Positions 7,670 through 18,036 of a DNA stretch of 64,000 bases are shown here, one piece after another. The stretch is from VRUE01 sp963796705 (GTDB taxonomy: Bacteria > Actinomycetota > Thermoleophilia > Solirubrobacterales > 70-9), in the NCBI GenBank assembly GCA_963796705.1, contig CAWCMK010000003.1, positions 124,001 through 188,000 on the forward strand, read 5' to 3'. Each line of letters starts with the position of its first letter. Position 1 is the stretch's first letter. Under the pieces are notes generated by a model that saw only the letters and a list, made by a program, of their open reading frames with translations, was not told the DNA's origin and searched no databases. Both the position numbers and the translations under genes were made by a program.

Positions 7670-10600
7670 GGTGCCTGCCTCCTCGGTGACCCCTGCGGTG
7701 ATGTTTGTGGTGGTGCTTGCGGGCGACGCAGTGACCCTTGCGGTAAACCGATCCGTGCTTGCATTTGTGCGGCGACAGGTTGCCGCCCGGGGTCCGGGCG
7801 ACGCTCTTGATGTTGGGCGGCGGCGGGGTCGGGGTTCCGGCCCCATGGCACTCATCGGAGGCCTTGCACTGTGGTTCGGGCGGGACGTAGGGGAAGCCGC
7901 CCAGCGAACGGGCATCGTAGATCTTGACCGTGTTGCCGTTCGTGTCTTCTTCGGCCAGTTTCTCGCGCGTAAAGAAGTAGGCGTCGGTGCCCGACTCGCT
8001 GATTCCGAGCAGGTTGGAGGCGAACTGGCTGTCGCCCGTCGAGAGCAGCTGCACGCAGCCGAGGGGGACCGCGCAGGGTTCGTGCGCGGCGGGGAGTTCG
8101 TAGCCGTCGGGCTCCCACTCATAGGCGTCTTCCTGTTCGTTCAGGTCGCGGTCGACGAGCCCTTCGGTCGAGTTGAAGAAGACGCGACCGTCATCGCTGA
8201 GGCCGAGGCCGTTGCGCGGCAGCGAGGCCTCGCCGGTCGCCTGCTCGCCGGTCGGGTTGCACGACGCGCAGGCGAGCGCCTCGGCGTTTGAGTCATAGCG
8301 GAAGACCTCGCGGTGGATCAACCCGTTGTCGTATTCGGTCAAAGGCAGGGTGGAGGTGAAGGCCGCGTAGTCACCGGAGGGCGTGACCTGGAAGTCGCCG
8401 CTGTGGCGGGCGCCCGGGTGGTTGACGCTGTCGATCACCAGCGGGCTATCGATCTGCGGGTCGGACGGCAGACCGAGCGGGCCGTAGGTTTCGGCCACCC
8501 CTTCGCTCGGGTTGCCGACGGCGATCGTGCCTTCGTAAGCGTCGAGGCTGACCGAGTTGTCGAGACTGCCGATCCCGGCCGGCGCCCCGACCGGTTTCCC
8601 GGAGCTGTCGAACTCCGATACCCGGACGCCTTCATCGACGAAGATGTGGCCATCGCTGGGGTCGACGGCGACGCCGTTGGAGGGTTCTTTGTCGAGGGTT
8701 TCGAGCCATTCCCCTTCTTCGCTGTAGACCTCGGTCGTGCCTTTGCGCGCCGCGGGGCCGCCGCCGTTGACGACGTAGACCTTGCCGTTGTCGACGGCGA
8801 CACCCTCGGGTTCGGGCGATTTTTCGCTGACGAAGAAGAAGTTGGAGACTTCGCCTTCGGTGTTGTAGACGACCACCGCGCCAAACGGGTACCAGGTCGT
8901 GTAGACATTTCCTGTATTCGGATCCACACCGACCCCGCTGGGCCCGTAGGCTTCCATGCTCTGCAGAAGTTCGCCGCTCGGCGAGTAACGCTTGATCGCG
9001 AACTGTCCGCCTTCATAGTCGACTTCGGGGACGTAGAAATCGCCGTAGTTGGGACTGGTTGGGTCGTTGTCGACCGCGATCTGGGTCGGCCAGTTGTAGA
9101 ACCCGTAGACCCCGGATACGATCAGTTTGCCGTCCTGCCCGAAGCTGAAGACCGGTTTGCCGGCCGAGTTGAATTTGTAGACGAATCCCTGGCCGATGCC
9201 GGTGCCGGCGTCGAGCACGTAGATGTCCCCGGTCGAGTCGTCGATCGCCACCCCGGTCGGGTTTTTGAAGGCGCCGAAGGTGAGCAGGTGGCGATGGACC
9301 GCTGCTGGCAGTTCTGCATTGGAGGTCGATTCGAGGGTCGCGACGAAATGCGGTGGCTGGCCCGGGCGCACGACGTAGAGGTTGGGGGCGTTCAGGACGC
9401 CGTTTGAGGAGCCGTCGAGCTTCTCGGGGGAGAGGAAGTAGATCGTGCCATCACCGCGGGCAACGCCGCCGCCGCCGCCGACCGCGACCACACCGCAGTC
9501 TTCTTTGCTGGCGGCCGTGTTCCAGTGTTCGTTGATGGTGTTTCTCGAGGGTTTGCAGGCATCGCTGTTGCCGGTTCCTTCGGTGCCGGTCGAGATCACC
9601 TGCGGGTTGCCCGCGTGTCCCTGGGCATCGACTTCGGTCAGGTAGATGTCGGCGCTGTTATCGGTGTCGGCGCCGGCGAGTCGGTCGGCGGTCGTGTAGT
9701 AGACCTTGGAGCCGTCTTCGGTCATCCCGTCAAAGAGGACGCCCGAGGTGGTGCCCGGGGTCAGGTCGACCGTGTGGCCGCTATCGCCGACGCTCATGTA
9801 GAGGTGCCAGTACTTGGCTTCGCCAACTTCTGAGACGAGGTGGCCGATCACGATCCGCGAACCGTCGGCGGAGACGGCGAGCTCGCCGATTTCCTTGCCT
9901 TCTTCTTTCATCGTTTCCCCTGAAGGCGTCTTCGAGACGACGTGGGTTTCTTCGGTGTTCAGGTTTCGGTCATAGATCGAGATTTCGCCTTCGTTGCCGT
10001 CTGACTCGAGCTTCGTCTTGGTCCCGAAGACGAAGTGGGTGCCGTCGGCGGAGAGGTGCTTGCCGATGAAGCCGGCGGGTTCGGCGGCGGGTTTGGAGAT
10101 CGAGCCGGCGAGTCCCTGGACGAGTTCTCCGCCCGGGAGGTGGATCGGGTTGCCGGTGGAGCCGTCTTCAAAGCACGGCGAGCAGATTTCGGGGCCGCCG
10201 AAGGCGAGCGTGCCGAGGCTTGGGTCGCCTTCGAGCAAGCTGGAGCTGAAGGACCTGGTCGAGGGCGTGCCGCTGGCGGGGATGCCCTCGTATTCGGTCG
10301 TCCAGCCCTGTTCGGTGCGGGTCGCGACGTAGGGGTCGATTCCACGATTGGTGCTGGCGGGGAAGCCCGGGATGCCGCCGTCGTGGACTCCGTAGAGCAC
10401 CCGTGGCGCCCCCCTCGCATCCTGCGCTTCGGGGTAATCAGGGAAGGGCTTCTGGCCCGCGACGAGGTTCGACTCGACGTCATAGCCACCCGAGTCGGAC
10501 GCCGAGACGAGCTCGTAGGCACGGCAGTCGAGCAGCAGCGAGGTGCCGGTCTGCTGGCGCACGTGGGCGTTGGGGCAGTGATCATTGATTTCGGGCGAGA

Positions 10601-12569
10601 AGGCGAAGGTGGAGAAGGTGTGCGGGGTTTCCGGCACACCGGTACCGGCCTCGTTGACGCCGACCTCGCGGTAGTGGTAGAGCGTGCCGGCCTGCAGCCC
10701 GGTGACCGGGCCGAACGTCGAGCTCTCCGGATCCTTGCCCATCCCGATCGGAATTTCGCCGCCCACCTGGACCGCGTCGGCGAAGCCGCTTTCCTGGTAC
10801 TCGGCGTCGGGGACGTATTCGAAATGGACCTTGGTCGGGGCGCCGTTGGCGATCGCGGTACCGTGAATGATCGCTCGATCGGCGTGCACCACCGTGACCG
10901 ATTCAGTGACGATCGACGGTTTGCCCGGCGTCGTCGTGAACATCCGGTCTTCGCCGACGCTGCTGCCGGCCCCGTTTTCGGCAACAACGCGGAAGTGATA
11001 GGTGGTGTAGGGGCTCAGTTCGCTGAGCGGAGCCGAGAGCTGTTCCGCGGCGCCATTCGCCGGACTCACCACGGCGGCCGTCGTCGAGGTTCCGTAGGCG
11101 CTGGTCAGACCCCATTCGAAGTGGTAGTGGGTTGCTTCGCCGTTGCCGACGAATTCGCCGCCCAGGGTCGCGCCGGCTTCGCCGATATTTGTCGCGGGCT
11201 TGGTCCTCAGGCCAACGACCTTGTGTGGCGTGTAGAGCTGATCTTCCCCATACCTGACGCCGTTTGCGGTGTGGACGACGACCCGGTAGTGGTAGGTGGT
11301 CTCGGTCGTCAGGCTCGAGAGCGCGGCGCTGACGTCGGTCGTCGTCGAGAAACTTTCAGAGGAGCAGGCAGAGATGCTGCCATAGCTCGTGCTCGTCCCG
11401 TATTCAAATTTGCATTGGGTGATCGGACCGCCGCCGTTGGGGTCGACGGTTGCTTCGAGTGTGCCCGAGGTCGTGGTCGTATTTGCTACCGGTTTGTAGG
11501 TGACCTTGGGAAGGGTCGCCGCCGGGCCGAAGATCATCAGATCGCCGCTCGAGGGAATATAGGCATAGCCATGCGAGTTGACGGTCGGCTGTCCCTGGGC
11601 CTGGAATTCGGTGCCTTTGGGCGGGTGGACGGTCGCGAGGAAGTTGCCCGAGGAGTCGAATTCGCTGACGCCCCCTTCTTCTTCTTCTTCGTTGTAGTTG
11701 GCTTCGGAGATCAGGACGTTGCCGTTTGTCGGATCGATCGCAACCCCCCCCGTTGTCGGGTTGAGGCTGCCCCGGGCCCGCGGCGAGGGGAAGCTCCTGA
11801 GGAAGGTGCCGCTTGAGTCGAACTCATCGACGAGTTGCTTGCCCCAGTCGGTCACGTAGATGTTGCCGAGCGTGTCGACGGCGACGTAGCCGACTTCACC
11901 GAAGCGTCCGGTCGGAGTCCCGGTGAGTTTGTTCTTACTGATGTAGCTGGCTGTCGCCGGCAAGTCGACCGGTCTCTCTTCGTTGTCGAAGACCTCGACG
12001 TAGTTCTCGGGGGAGGTCAGCGATAGGTACACGCGTCCTTCCGAGAAGGTGCCCGAGTTATCGAAGGCGACGTGCATGTCGGGTTCGCAGTTGAAGCAGG
12101 TGTTGGCCGAGTTGATCCGCGTCCACTGACGGGTGTAGCAGTAGGTTTCGGCCTGTCCTTCTTCTTCTTTGCAGACCGGCGCCGTGCTGTGAGGGGCGAA
12201 GAAGTTGAGCGTACGGCCATTGGACTGGGAGACGAGCACTTCCCCGGTCGCGTCATCGACGGCCGGCTGGAGCCAGAAGATGTAGTAGCCGAACACTTCG
12301 TAGGTGTTCGGGACGGAGAGGAGCGATACGGAGGGGAAGGGTGCGTATTTGTAGACGCCCTCGTTCCCCGGATTTTCATTGCTGCTCTGACCTTCGTCGG
12401 TGACCCAGACGTTGTCTTGCTTGTCAACCGCCGCCCCGCTAACCCATCCACCGAAGCTGCGAATTCGCGTTTCAAAGTTGCGGTTCGCGAGCGCCGTTGC
12501 GGCGAAGGTCGCACAGAGGGCGAGGGCTCCGCATACGGCGGCGGTCAGGACGATGGAACGTCGGCTCAT
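7662..12569 (-). CDS. Cassette copy 1 gene D (D1): giant NHL/FN3-like/propeller protein
   Basis: 1635 residues from the ATG at 12569, with GGAGG 9 nt upstream, 17 nt after C1. Order of parts: signal peptide (1-29); NHL-type propeller (about 40-350, e.g. VDTLGNIYVTDWGKQLVDEF); three fibronectin-like modules (about 355-655, e.g. TTETTYHYRVVVHTANG); CPNAHVRQQTG and CRAYELV (about 665-688); a PD40/TolB-like propeller to about 1150; a second NHL propeller; a last module with VFFNSTEGLVDRDLNEQ and KIYDAR; then DECHGAG and a paired-Cys tail (CKHGSVYRKGHC plus His/Arg). All parts are non-catalytic scaffolds or binding folds. The mature protein is expected outside the membrane. The gene is intact, unlike D2. 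Confidence 0.85.
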   Translation of the reverse strand: MSRRSIVLTAAVCGALALCATFAATALANRNFETRIRSFGGWVSGAAVDKQDNVWVTDEGQSSNENPGNEGVYKYAPFPSVSLLSVPNTYEVFGYYIFWLQPAVDDATGEVLVSQSNGRTLNFFAPHSTAPVCKEEEGQAETYCYTRQWTRINSANTCFNCEPDMHVAFDNSGTFSEGRVYLSLTSPENYVEVFDNEERPVDLPATASYISKNKLTGTPTGRFGEVGYVAVDTLGNIYVTDWGKQLVDEFDSSGTFLRSFPSPRARGSLNPTTGGVAIDPTNGNVLISEANYNEEEEEGGVSEFDSSGNFLATVHPPKGTEFQAQGQPTVNSHGYAYIPSSGDLMIFGPAATLPKVTYKPVANTTTTSGTLEATVDPNGGGPITQCKFEYGTSTSYGSISACSSESFSTTTDVSAALSSLTTETTYHYRVVVHTANGVRYGEDQLYTPHKVVGLRTKPATNIGEAGATLGGEFVGNGEATHYHFEWGLTSAYGTSTTAAVVSPANGAAEQLSAPLSELSPYTTYHFRVVAENGAGSSVGEDRMFTTTPGKPSIVTESVTVVHADRAIIHGTAIANGAPTKVHFEYVPDAEYQESGFADAVQVGGEIPIGMGKDPESSTFGPVTGLQAGTLYHYREVGVNEAGTGVPETPHTFSTFAFSPEINDHCPNAHVRQQTGTSLLLDCRAYELVSASDSGGYDVESNLVAGQKPFPDYPEAQDARGAPRVLYGVHDGGIPGFPASTNRGIDPYVATRTEQGWTTEYEGIPASGTPSTRSFSSSLLEGDPSLGTLAFGGPEICSPCFEDGSTGNPIHLPGGELVQGLAGSISKPAAEPAGFIGKHLSADGTHFVFGTKTKLESDGNEGEISIYDRNLNTEETHVVSKTPSGETMKEEGKEIGELAVSADGSRIVIGHLVSEVGEAKYWHLYMSVGDSGHTVDLTPGTTSGVLFDGMTEDGSKVYYTTADRLAGADTDNSADIYLTEVDAQGHAGNPQVISTGTEGTGNSDACKPSRNTINEHWNTAASKEDCGVVAVGGGGGVARGDGTIYFLSPEKLDGSSNGVLNAPNLYVVRPGQPPHFVATLESTSNAELPAAVHRHLLTFGAFKNPTGVAIDDSTGDIYVLDAGTGIGQGFVYKFNSAGKPVFSFGQDGKLIVSGVYGFYNWPTQIAVDNDPTSPNYGDFYVPEVDYEGGQFAIKRYSPSGELLQSMEAYGPSGVGVDPNTGNVYTTWYPFGAVVVYNTEGEVSNFFFVSEKSPEPEGVAVDNGKVYVVNGGGPAARKGTTEVYSEEGEWLETLDKEPSNGVAVDPSDGHIFVDEGVRVSEFDSSGKPVGAPAGIGSLDNSVSLDAYEGTIAVGNPSEGVAETYGPLGLPSDPQIDSPLVIDSVNHPGARHSGDFQVTPSGDYAAFTSTLPLTEYDNGLIHREVFRYDSNAEALACASCNPTGEQATGEASLPRNGLGLSDDGRVFFNSTEGLVDRDLNEQEDAYEWEPDGYELPAAHEPCAVPLGCVQLLSTGDSQFASNLLGISESGTDAYFFTREKLAEEDTNGNTVKIYDARSLGGFPYVPPEPQCKASDECHGAGTPTPPPPNIKSVARTPGGNLSPHKCKHGSVYRKGHCVARKHHHKHHRRGHRGGRHHG

Positions 12570-12586
12570 CAGCGGTGTCCTCCGGT

Positions 12587-15391
12587 TCACTTGGCGTTCC
12601 GTCCGCTGTTGTGGTGGCGCTTGTGGCGTGCCTTGGACCCGCATGCCACCTGCAGTCGAGTCGCGGAGCTATCGGCGACCCCGTTCTGGCCGACCATCCT
12701 CACCATGGCCCGCTTCGGTGCGCCGCAGAGGCTGGATTCGTTCTGCAGGAGCCCCTTGGAACCGCCGAACAGGTTGAGTCTGAAGCTGCTGACCGGCGCA
12801 TCGGGCACGGTCGCGAAGGTCGTTCGCAGGGCGCCTCCCTTGGTCGAGGAGACCTGACCCGCGAGCTGGACGTCGATCTGGCCCTTGAGATCGGCGACGA
12901 CGTCCGGCAGCCCGCGATTGGGGTTCGAGCGCAGATAGACGTTGCCCTTGAGCGGGTTTTCGAGGAGCGGCGTCTGCGCTTCGGCGGTGCCGATCACCGA
13001 GCTCGGCGGACAGCGCTCGGCTTCGAAATCGGGGCGCGTGCACACGTTGCCCAGATGGGAGTTGTCGAGGATCTCACCGGAGGGCAGGGTGACGGAGACA
13101 AAGCCGGTGTTCGATTCGCCCTGCCCGGCCTTGAACAGGGAGTGGATCGCAGGATGGCCGAGACGATTCAGTCCACCGCTGAGCTTGAGGCTCAGCTGTG
13201 GGCCGTAGGGCAGGGTGCCGCAGTTGGCGACCTGGAAGTGGTGGCTCAATGTGGCGCTGGCACCCTGATCGCCGCTCACGATGGCGCCGACCGTGAAGGG
13301 CGAGCAGTTGGTCGGATTGATCGTGAATTCGGGACGGCTGAGGTCGATCCGCAGCGAGCGCAGACGGATCGGGATGCCCTGGACGATCTGCGGCAGCGGA
13401 TCGGTTACGGCGGTGATGTGAGCATCGGTCGGGTCGACGTGAAGGGCGGCGCGGACGACGACGTTGCCGAGGTCATAGGGCCCGGCGACGGCCGGCGTGA
13501 TAGCCGCGAGCGAGAGTGGCGCGCCCTTGTAGGGCCCGGCGAGGTAGACCTTGCCGGGGAGATAGATCGGATGGCTGCCGGCTCCCGCTCCGGCGACCGA
13601 GGTGCCGACGACGCTGGCGGGCGGGCAGCTTGGGCTCTGCTGCTCGGTGACTCCTGAGTAGGAGGGTTCGGCGGCCTTTGCGAGGGCCGCGTCGGAGCAG
13701 TAGCGGATCCCGGCGAGGGTCGCCGAGAGACCGGGGGGCGTGCTGACCGTGAGTCCGCTGAGGTTCTGATCGCCGTCGGGCCGCGTGACTTCGAGCGAGA
13801 AGGGAGCGTACGCGCCGGGGGTGTGGTTCTGCGAAGCGGCCTCGAGGCCCGGTTCGAACGGCCGCTTCGTCCCGGGGCAGGGCTTGCCATCGGGGCCCGC
13901 GGCCAGGGTGAAGAACTGCGTCGAGGATTGGGCGCCGAGGCTATCGTCCCACGGTTCGAAGGTGCTCGTCACGGCGTAGGTGCCGCATTGCGTCGGGGTT
14001 GCCAGCAGGCCGCGTTCGGAGCCGAAGATGTGCATGTCAAATGCGGTCAGCGGGCTCTGCGGCAGTTCGTCGAAGGTGACACTCACGCGGCCGGTAGTCG
14101 GGTCCGGGGTGACGATGCCGGCAAGCTTGATGTGGGTTCCGAATCCATCGGCGACGAGGAAGATCCGGTAGCGATTTCCCGGCAGCGGCTGCCCCAGATA
14201 GACGAAGCCCGGCAGCGGGCCCGGCAGCGCCGAGCTATCGATCGTGAGGCTGCCGATCTTGGCTAACTCGGGACAGCTGGCGGCGAAGGTCGTGCCGAAG
14301 TTCGCTTCGGCGTCCTGGCAGGCGGTCTTGCCGTCGGCCGCGTTGGAATTGATCGAGAACCCTTCCGGCAGGGTGATCGTCGCGCGGCGCAGCTCGGTTG
14401 GCGAGGGCACCGTCGGACTGAGCTGCTGGGGGACGGTGAGGTTGATGTCGATCCCCGAGGGGGAATCGGTGGTGGCGGTGGTCGGCTGCGCATAGAGACT
14501 CGGGTTGAAGCTGAGCTGATCGCATCCGGTCCCCTGCGGCCAGCCATCGGAAGCGGTGGTGAGGCCGCCGTCGTAGGAGAGGACTTCGAGCGTTGAGGAG
14601 AGCGGTTTATCGCAGGTGGTCGGGTTCTGCAGGAAGGGGGTGTTGAGCGCGTTGGAGTGGATCGGAACGAAACCCTGGAAGTTCCCGATGCAGAATTCGG
14701 CTACCGATTCCGGTTCGTCGGTGGCGAGTTCGCCTTTGGAGTTGCAGAGCGAGCCGATGAACGCCGGTCCCCCGAAGTTGTGCGGGTCGACCCGCAGGCG
14801 GTCGTGGCTCGAATCGGCGGGAACACCCCAGAGCACCTCCTGGATGCCTTCCAGAGGGAAGATACCGTGGAAAATCGAGGTCGTGTTGGAATCGAGCCCG
14901 TAATCGCTACCGGTGCGAGCGCCGAGGACGGTGAACTGAGGCGTGTCGAAGAGGAAAATCTTGAAGGCCAGCAGGCCGGCGTCTTCGGGTGGGGGAACGA
15001 TGTTGTAGACGGCGGTATCGAAGCCGATGCCGTTCGTCGCGAGAACGTTGGCGATCCCAACCTGGGAGTCGATCGGGCATTCGTCGGCGGAGAACTGCGC
15101 CACCGTGCACTGCGGGGTCGCGTGCGGATTGCCGATGAAGCCCGGCGGGAAGTGGAGGTCGGCGTTTTTCGCGTCCTCGCAGTTGCAGGCGCTTTCGCTG
15201 TGCTGCAGGACACGGTTTTCGACCGTGAAGTGCACCTCAATATTGGGATGTCCACCGGCCTGCGTATCTGAGGGTATGGCCGTGTATTCCTTGATCGGCG
15301 TGCCGGGTACGCGGGCGAGCGCCGGAGCGGCAAGGAGGAGGACGGCACCGGTCACGGTGGCCGCCACGATCAGGGCTCGCATGCGCCTCAT
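12587..15391 (-). CDS. Cassette copy 1 gene C (C1): secreted four-module protein
   Basis: 934 residues. The ATG at 15391 overlaps the B1 stop by ATGA. The signal peptide ends near APALARVPG. Modules begin at about residues 81, 341, 551 and 770 with FPPGFIGNP, TLPEGFSIN, STPPGLSAT and TLPSGEIL. Each continues with a Cys, then C-P-x-x-[SA]-x-[IV]G (CPIDSQVG, CPELAKIG, CPPASVVG, CPPSSVIG); the last three then have G-x-V-Y-L. Modules 2 and 4 end with F-x-[LM]-x-[IL]FG[SG]-x-[RK]GLL and a Cys. The tail is basic (KARHKRHHNSG). It is paralogous to the E proteins. Paired cysteines in an exported protein suggest disulfides. Function unknown. Confidence 0.85.
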   Translation of the reverse strand: MRRMRALIVAATVTGAVLLLAAPALARVPGTPIKEYTAIPSDTQAGGHPNIEVHFTVENRVLQHSESACNCEDAKNADLHFPPGFIGNPHATPQCTVAQFSADECPIDSQVGIANVLATNGIGFDTAVYNIVPPPEDAGLLAFKIFLFDTPQFTVLGARTGSDYGLDSNTTSIFHGIFPLEGIQEVLWGVPADSSHDRLRVDPHNFGGPAFIGSLCNSKGELATDEPESVAEFCIGNFQGFVPIHSNALNTPFLQNPTTCDKPLSSTLEVLSYDGGLTTASDGWPQGTGCDQLSFNPSLYAQPTTATTDSPSGIDINLTVPQQLSPTVPSPTELRRATITLPEGFSINSNAADGKTACQDAEANFGTTFAASCPELAKIGSLTIDSSALPGPLPGFVYLGQPLPGNRYRIFLVADGFGTHIKLAGIVTPDPTTGRVSVTFDELPQSPLTAFDMHIFGSERGLLATPTQCGTYAVTSTFEPWDDSLGAQSSTQFFTLAAGPDGKPCPGTKRPFEPGLEAASQNHTPGAYAPFSLEVTRPDGDQNLSGLTVSTPPGLSATLAGIRYCSDAALAKAAEPSYSGVTEQQSPSCPPASVVGTSVAGAGAGSHPIYLPGKVYLAGPYKGAPLSLAAITPAVAGPYDLGNVVVRAALHVDPTDAHITAVTDPLPQIVQGIPIRLRSLRIDLSRPEFTINPTNCSPFTVGAIVSGDQGASATLSHHFQVANCGTLPYGPQLSLKLSGGLNRLGHPAIHSLFKAGQGESNTGFVSVTLPSGEILDNSHLGNVCTRPDFEAERCPPSSVIGTAEAQTPLLENPLKGNVYLRSNPNRGLPDVVADLKGQIDVQLAGQVSSTKGGALRTTFATVPDAPVSSFRLNLFGGSKGLLQNESSLCGAPKRAMVRMVGQNGVADSSATRLQVACGSKARHKRHHNSGRNAK

Positions 15392-18036
15392 CGTGCACCT
15401 CCCCGGCGGTGATGTCTACGGGAGTGGCGCCGGTGACGTGCGTGGTGTTTCTTCTTGTGTTTCGCACCCTTCGCGGAGCCGGCGTTTCCGCCCGGCAGCG
15501 ATTCGCCGGTTTCGTCTTGGATCGGCGCCGGCGGCAGGGTGCTAGTGCCGTGGCACTCGTCCGCCGCTTCGCACGGCGGTTGCTGACTCGGCGCCGGGAA
15601 GCCGCCTCCCGAGCGGGCGTCGTAGAACTTGAGGAAGAGCCCGTTGTGATCCTGGGGAACGAGGCTGTCGTAGCTCGAGAAGTAGACGTCGGTGCCATCG
15701 GCGCTGACACCGACGAGCCCCGGGGGGTTGAGCAGCGCCGAGAAGAAACCCCCCGCGACGCGCGTCTCGCCGGTGCCGGTGGTGATCAGCTGGGGACGGC
15801 CTTCGATGTACTCATAGACATCCTGCGCATTGTTGGTGTCGGAGTGGGTCAGCGCATCTTCGGTGGTGAAGAAGACTCGCCCGTTGTTGGTCATGAAGAG
15901 ACCGTCCTGGCTCGCTTCGGCGTCGGATGAGGGCGGTTCGCCGTTGGGGATGCAGGACGCGCAAACGATTCGCCGGTTGGCGGGGTCGTAGAGGTACATC
16001 TCCAGGTGACCTTCGCTGTTGTACTGGGTCACCGGGCTGTCGGTGAGGAAGGCCATGTGACTGTCATCGGGGGAGACCTGCATGCGGGCGATCGGTGTTG
16101 CCGAACAGGCGTTGTCGGTAAAGCCTTCGACGGGGCTTTCGATGCAGTGCGGTCCGCCGCTCAATGTGGCGACGAACTGCGCCGTCCCGTTGCGATAGTC
16201 GTAGAGGTTCAGCCTGTTGGGGATTCCCCGCGAGCCGTCGAGCTGCTCCGCCGAGAGGAAGTAGATGTCGCCGTTTTCGGCGGCGATCGAGTTGTCGGAG
16301 TGGCAGTTGCCGCCCTGGCCACCGGTCAGCTGGCAGTAGGCCTGCTCCGAGTATGTGATCACGTCGCAGTTCTTGGATTTGCCTTCGCCGGCGATCGTGA
16401 ACCCCGCGGTGCAGCTGTCGCTCTGACCGGGTTCACCGGGATTGCCCGGATTGTCTCCCTTGGAGACAAGGACGAGCGGATGACCTTCTTCTTCGCCCTT
16501 TTCAGACCACATATACAGATCGACGCTCGAGTCGTGGTCTTCGCTGGTCAGCTGTTCTTCTGAGGTGAAGTAGACCTTGGAGTAATCGGCCGTGGTCCCC
16601 ACATAGGTCACGTCGTGACCCTGCGACACGTCGTGGGTGAACATCCCGTCCACCCGCATGTAGAGGTGGCCGGGGTAGGTCGGGCAGTGGACATTATCGC
16701 CGCACGGCGGCACCGGGCAGTTGACGAGTCCACAGGGACCGGTGCCAGGCGAGTCGATCAGGACGTGGGAGCCGTCGGTCGAGAGGCCGGGGATCTCCAG
16801 CGGGTCACCCGCGTGGTCATTGGGCTCGCTGGGGATCGGGCTGCCAGACGGCAGGCGCGAGGCCACGGTGACGGTCCCTTCCTGGGTGTTGTTGTCATAG
16901 ACCGAGCCGGGCGGGCTGAGCTGACCGCCGGGAGCGAAGATGTTCCACTCAGTCGAGAAGGCAAAGTGATTGAGTTCGCCCGAGGCCGCGATTTCCCCGG
17001 GGCAGAAGTCGCTGTTCCCGTAGGAGATATTCGGGCAGTTGAGCGATGCCATGCCCCCTGGGTTTACGCCCCCTTCGAGATAGGGGTTGATCCCGGGCGC
17101 CACGGCCGCGAGATCCGTCGGCCAGCGGTCGAGGAATTCACCATCGGCGGCCCATACGTAGGGAGCATTCGAGGAAACCGGCGTTTGGTTGCGGAACCCT
17201 AGTTCGTTCGATCCGTCATTCCAGTCGAGGAATCTGTTCATTTTCAGATCGGTGAGATCATTATTCTGGATGATGTCGGTGCGGAAGGCCTGTCCGGCGA
17301 CGCTCGTGTCATAACCAAGGAACTTTGGTCCTCCCATGCCGAACAGGCCCCGCGGGGGTCCACCGGCGGTCGAAACGTCGGCGGCCGGCGGGCCCACGTA
17401 TTTCGATACCCAGCCCTCGGGCGTTCGGGTAGCGACGTAGAGATCGCCGATCGAGTCAAGCGGGCTTCCCCCCGATTCAGGGATTATCGACCAGAGACCG
17501 GTGTAGGAGAAGCGCGAGGGGCTGGTCGCGTAGCCGGTGTTGGGTCCGCCAGGGTAGAGCTGGGTGCCGGCCGCATTACCGGGCGAGACCAGCTCATATG
17601 CCCGGCACTCCGGAAGGTAGTTGGCTTTGACCTGCTGGCGAACGTTTTCGTTGGGGCAGCTCGGCGGGTAGAAGCTGAAGGAGTGGTCTTCGGAGGTCGT
17701 CGTGCCGCCTTCTTCGATCCCTTCCACCTTATTGTCAACCACGAGCCGGTAGTGGTAGGCCTGATGGGGGGTCAGACCCGAGAGCTGCGCGGCGATTTCC
17801 TGGTCGGAATTGGATGCCGGAATCGTTCCCGATATTTCCTGGCCGTAGGCCGTCGAGGGCCCGTACTGAAAGTGGTACGTCGTTTCGAGGCCGTTGGGAT
17901 TGACCTTGCCCTGCAGTTCGGCGGAATCCGCAGTCACGTTTTCTGCCAGGAGGCCATCAATCGCCGGCGGTGCTGTGGTGACGAAGGTTTCATCGGCCCC
18001 GTTGGTCGTCGCGCCAGAGGTGTTGGAGGCGACCAA
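15388..18036 (-). CDS. Cassette copy 1 gene B (B1), intact 3' two-thirds
   Basis: This is the open part of B1: 882 codons counted from an internal ATG at 18036, but coding continues upstream in the same frame to about 18275, where a frame change occurs. Parts: fibronectin-like module ending LTGLSPGTNEHYRL, another with VNPNGLETTYHFQYG, then CPNENVRQQ, CRAYELV, a propeller-like region, KFYDARSGGGFP, DECHG and a His/Arg tail (HKKKHHARHRRHSRRHHRR). The complete relative is B2 at 44616-48596. It overlaps C1 by 4 nt. An ATG at 18036 is unlikely to be a real start because it lies inside a module. Confidence 0.6.
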   Translation of the reverse strand: MVASNTSGATTNGADETFVTTAPPAIDGLLAENVTADSAELQGKVNPNGLETTYHFQYGPSTAYGQEISGTIPASNSDQEIAAQLSGLTPHQAYHYRLVVDNKVEGIEEGGTTTSEDHSFSFYPPSCPNENVRQQVKANYLPECRAYELVSPGNAAGTQLYPGGPNTGYATSPSRFSYTGLWSIIPESGGSPLDSIGDLYVATRTPEGWVSKYVGPPAADVSTAGGPPRGLFGMGGPKFLGYDTSVAGQAFRTDIIQNNDLTDLKMNRFLDWNDGSNELGFRNQTPVSSNAPYVWAADGEFLDRWPTDLAAVAPGINPYLEGGVNPGGMASLNCPNISYGNSDFCPGEIAASGELNHFAFSTEWNIFAPGGQLSPPGSVYDNNTQEGTVTVASRLPSGSPIPSEPNDHAGDPLEIPGLSTDGSHVLIDSPGTGPCGLVNCPVPPCGDNVHCPTYPGHLYMRVDGMFTHDVSQGHDVTYVGTTADYSKVYFTSEEQLTSEDHDSSVDLYMWSEKGEEEGHPLVLVSKGDNPGNPGEPGQSDSCTAGFTIAGEGKSKNCDVITYSEQAYCQLTGGQGGNCHSDNSIAAENGDIYFLSAEQLDGSRGIPNRLNLYDYRNGTAQFVATLSGGPHCIESPVEGFTDNACSATPIARMQVSPDDSHMAFLTDSPVTQYNSEGHLEMYLYDPANRRIVCASCIPNGEPPSSDAEASQDGLFMTNNGRVFFTTEDALTHSDTNNAQDVYEYIEGRPQLITTGTGETRVAGGFFSALLNPPGLVGVSADGTDVYFSSYDSLVPQDHNGLFLKFYDARSGGGFPAPSQQPPCEAADECHGTSTLPPAPIQDETGESLPGGNAGSAKGAKHKKKHHARHRRHSRRHHRRGGAR

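Noticed and set aside
9460..9490. Run of GCC/CCG triplets in D1 (also 37816-37835 in D2)
   Set aside because: It only encodes the conserved AVGGGG segment; not a CRISPR or regulatory repeat.
10035..11816. 593-codon plus-strand open frame
   Set aside because: It lies wholly antisense to D1, has no signal peptide or motif, and arises from high GC at third positions.
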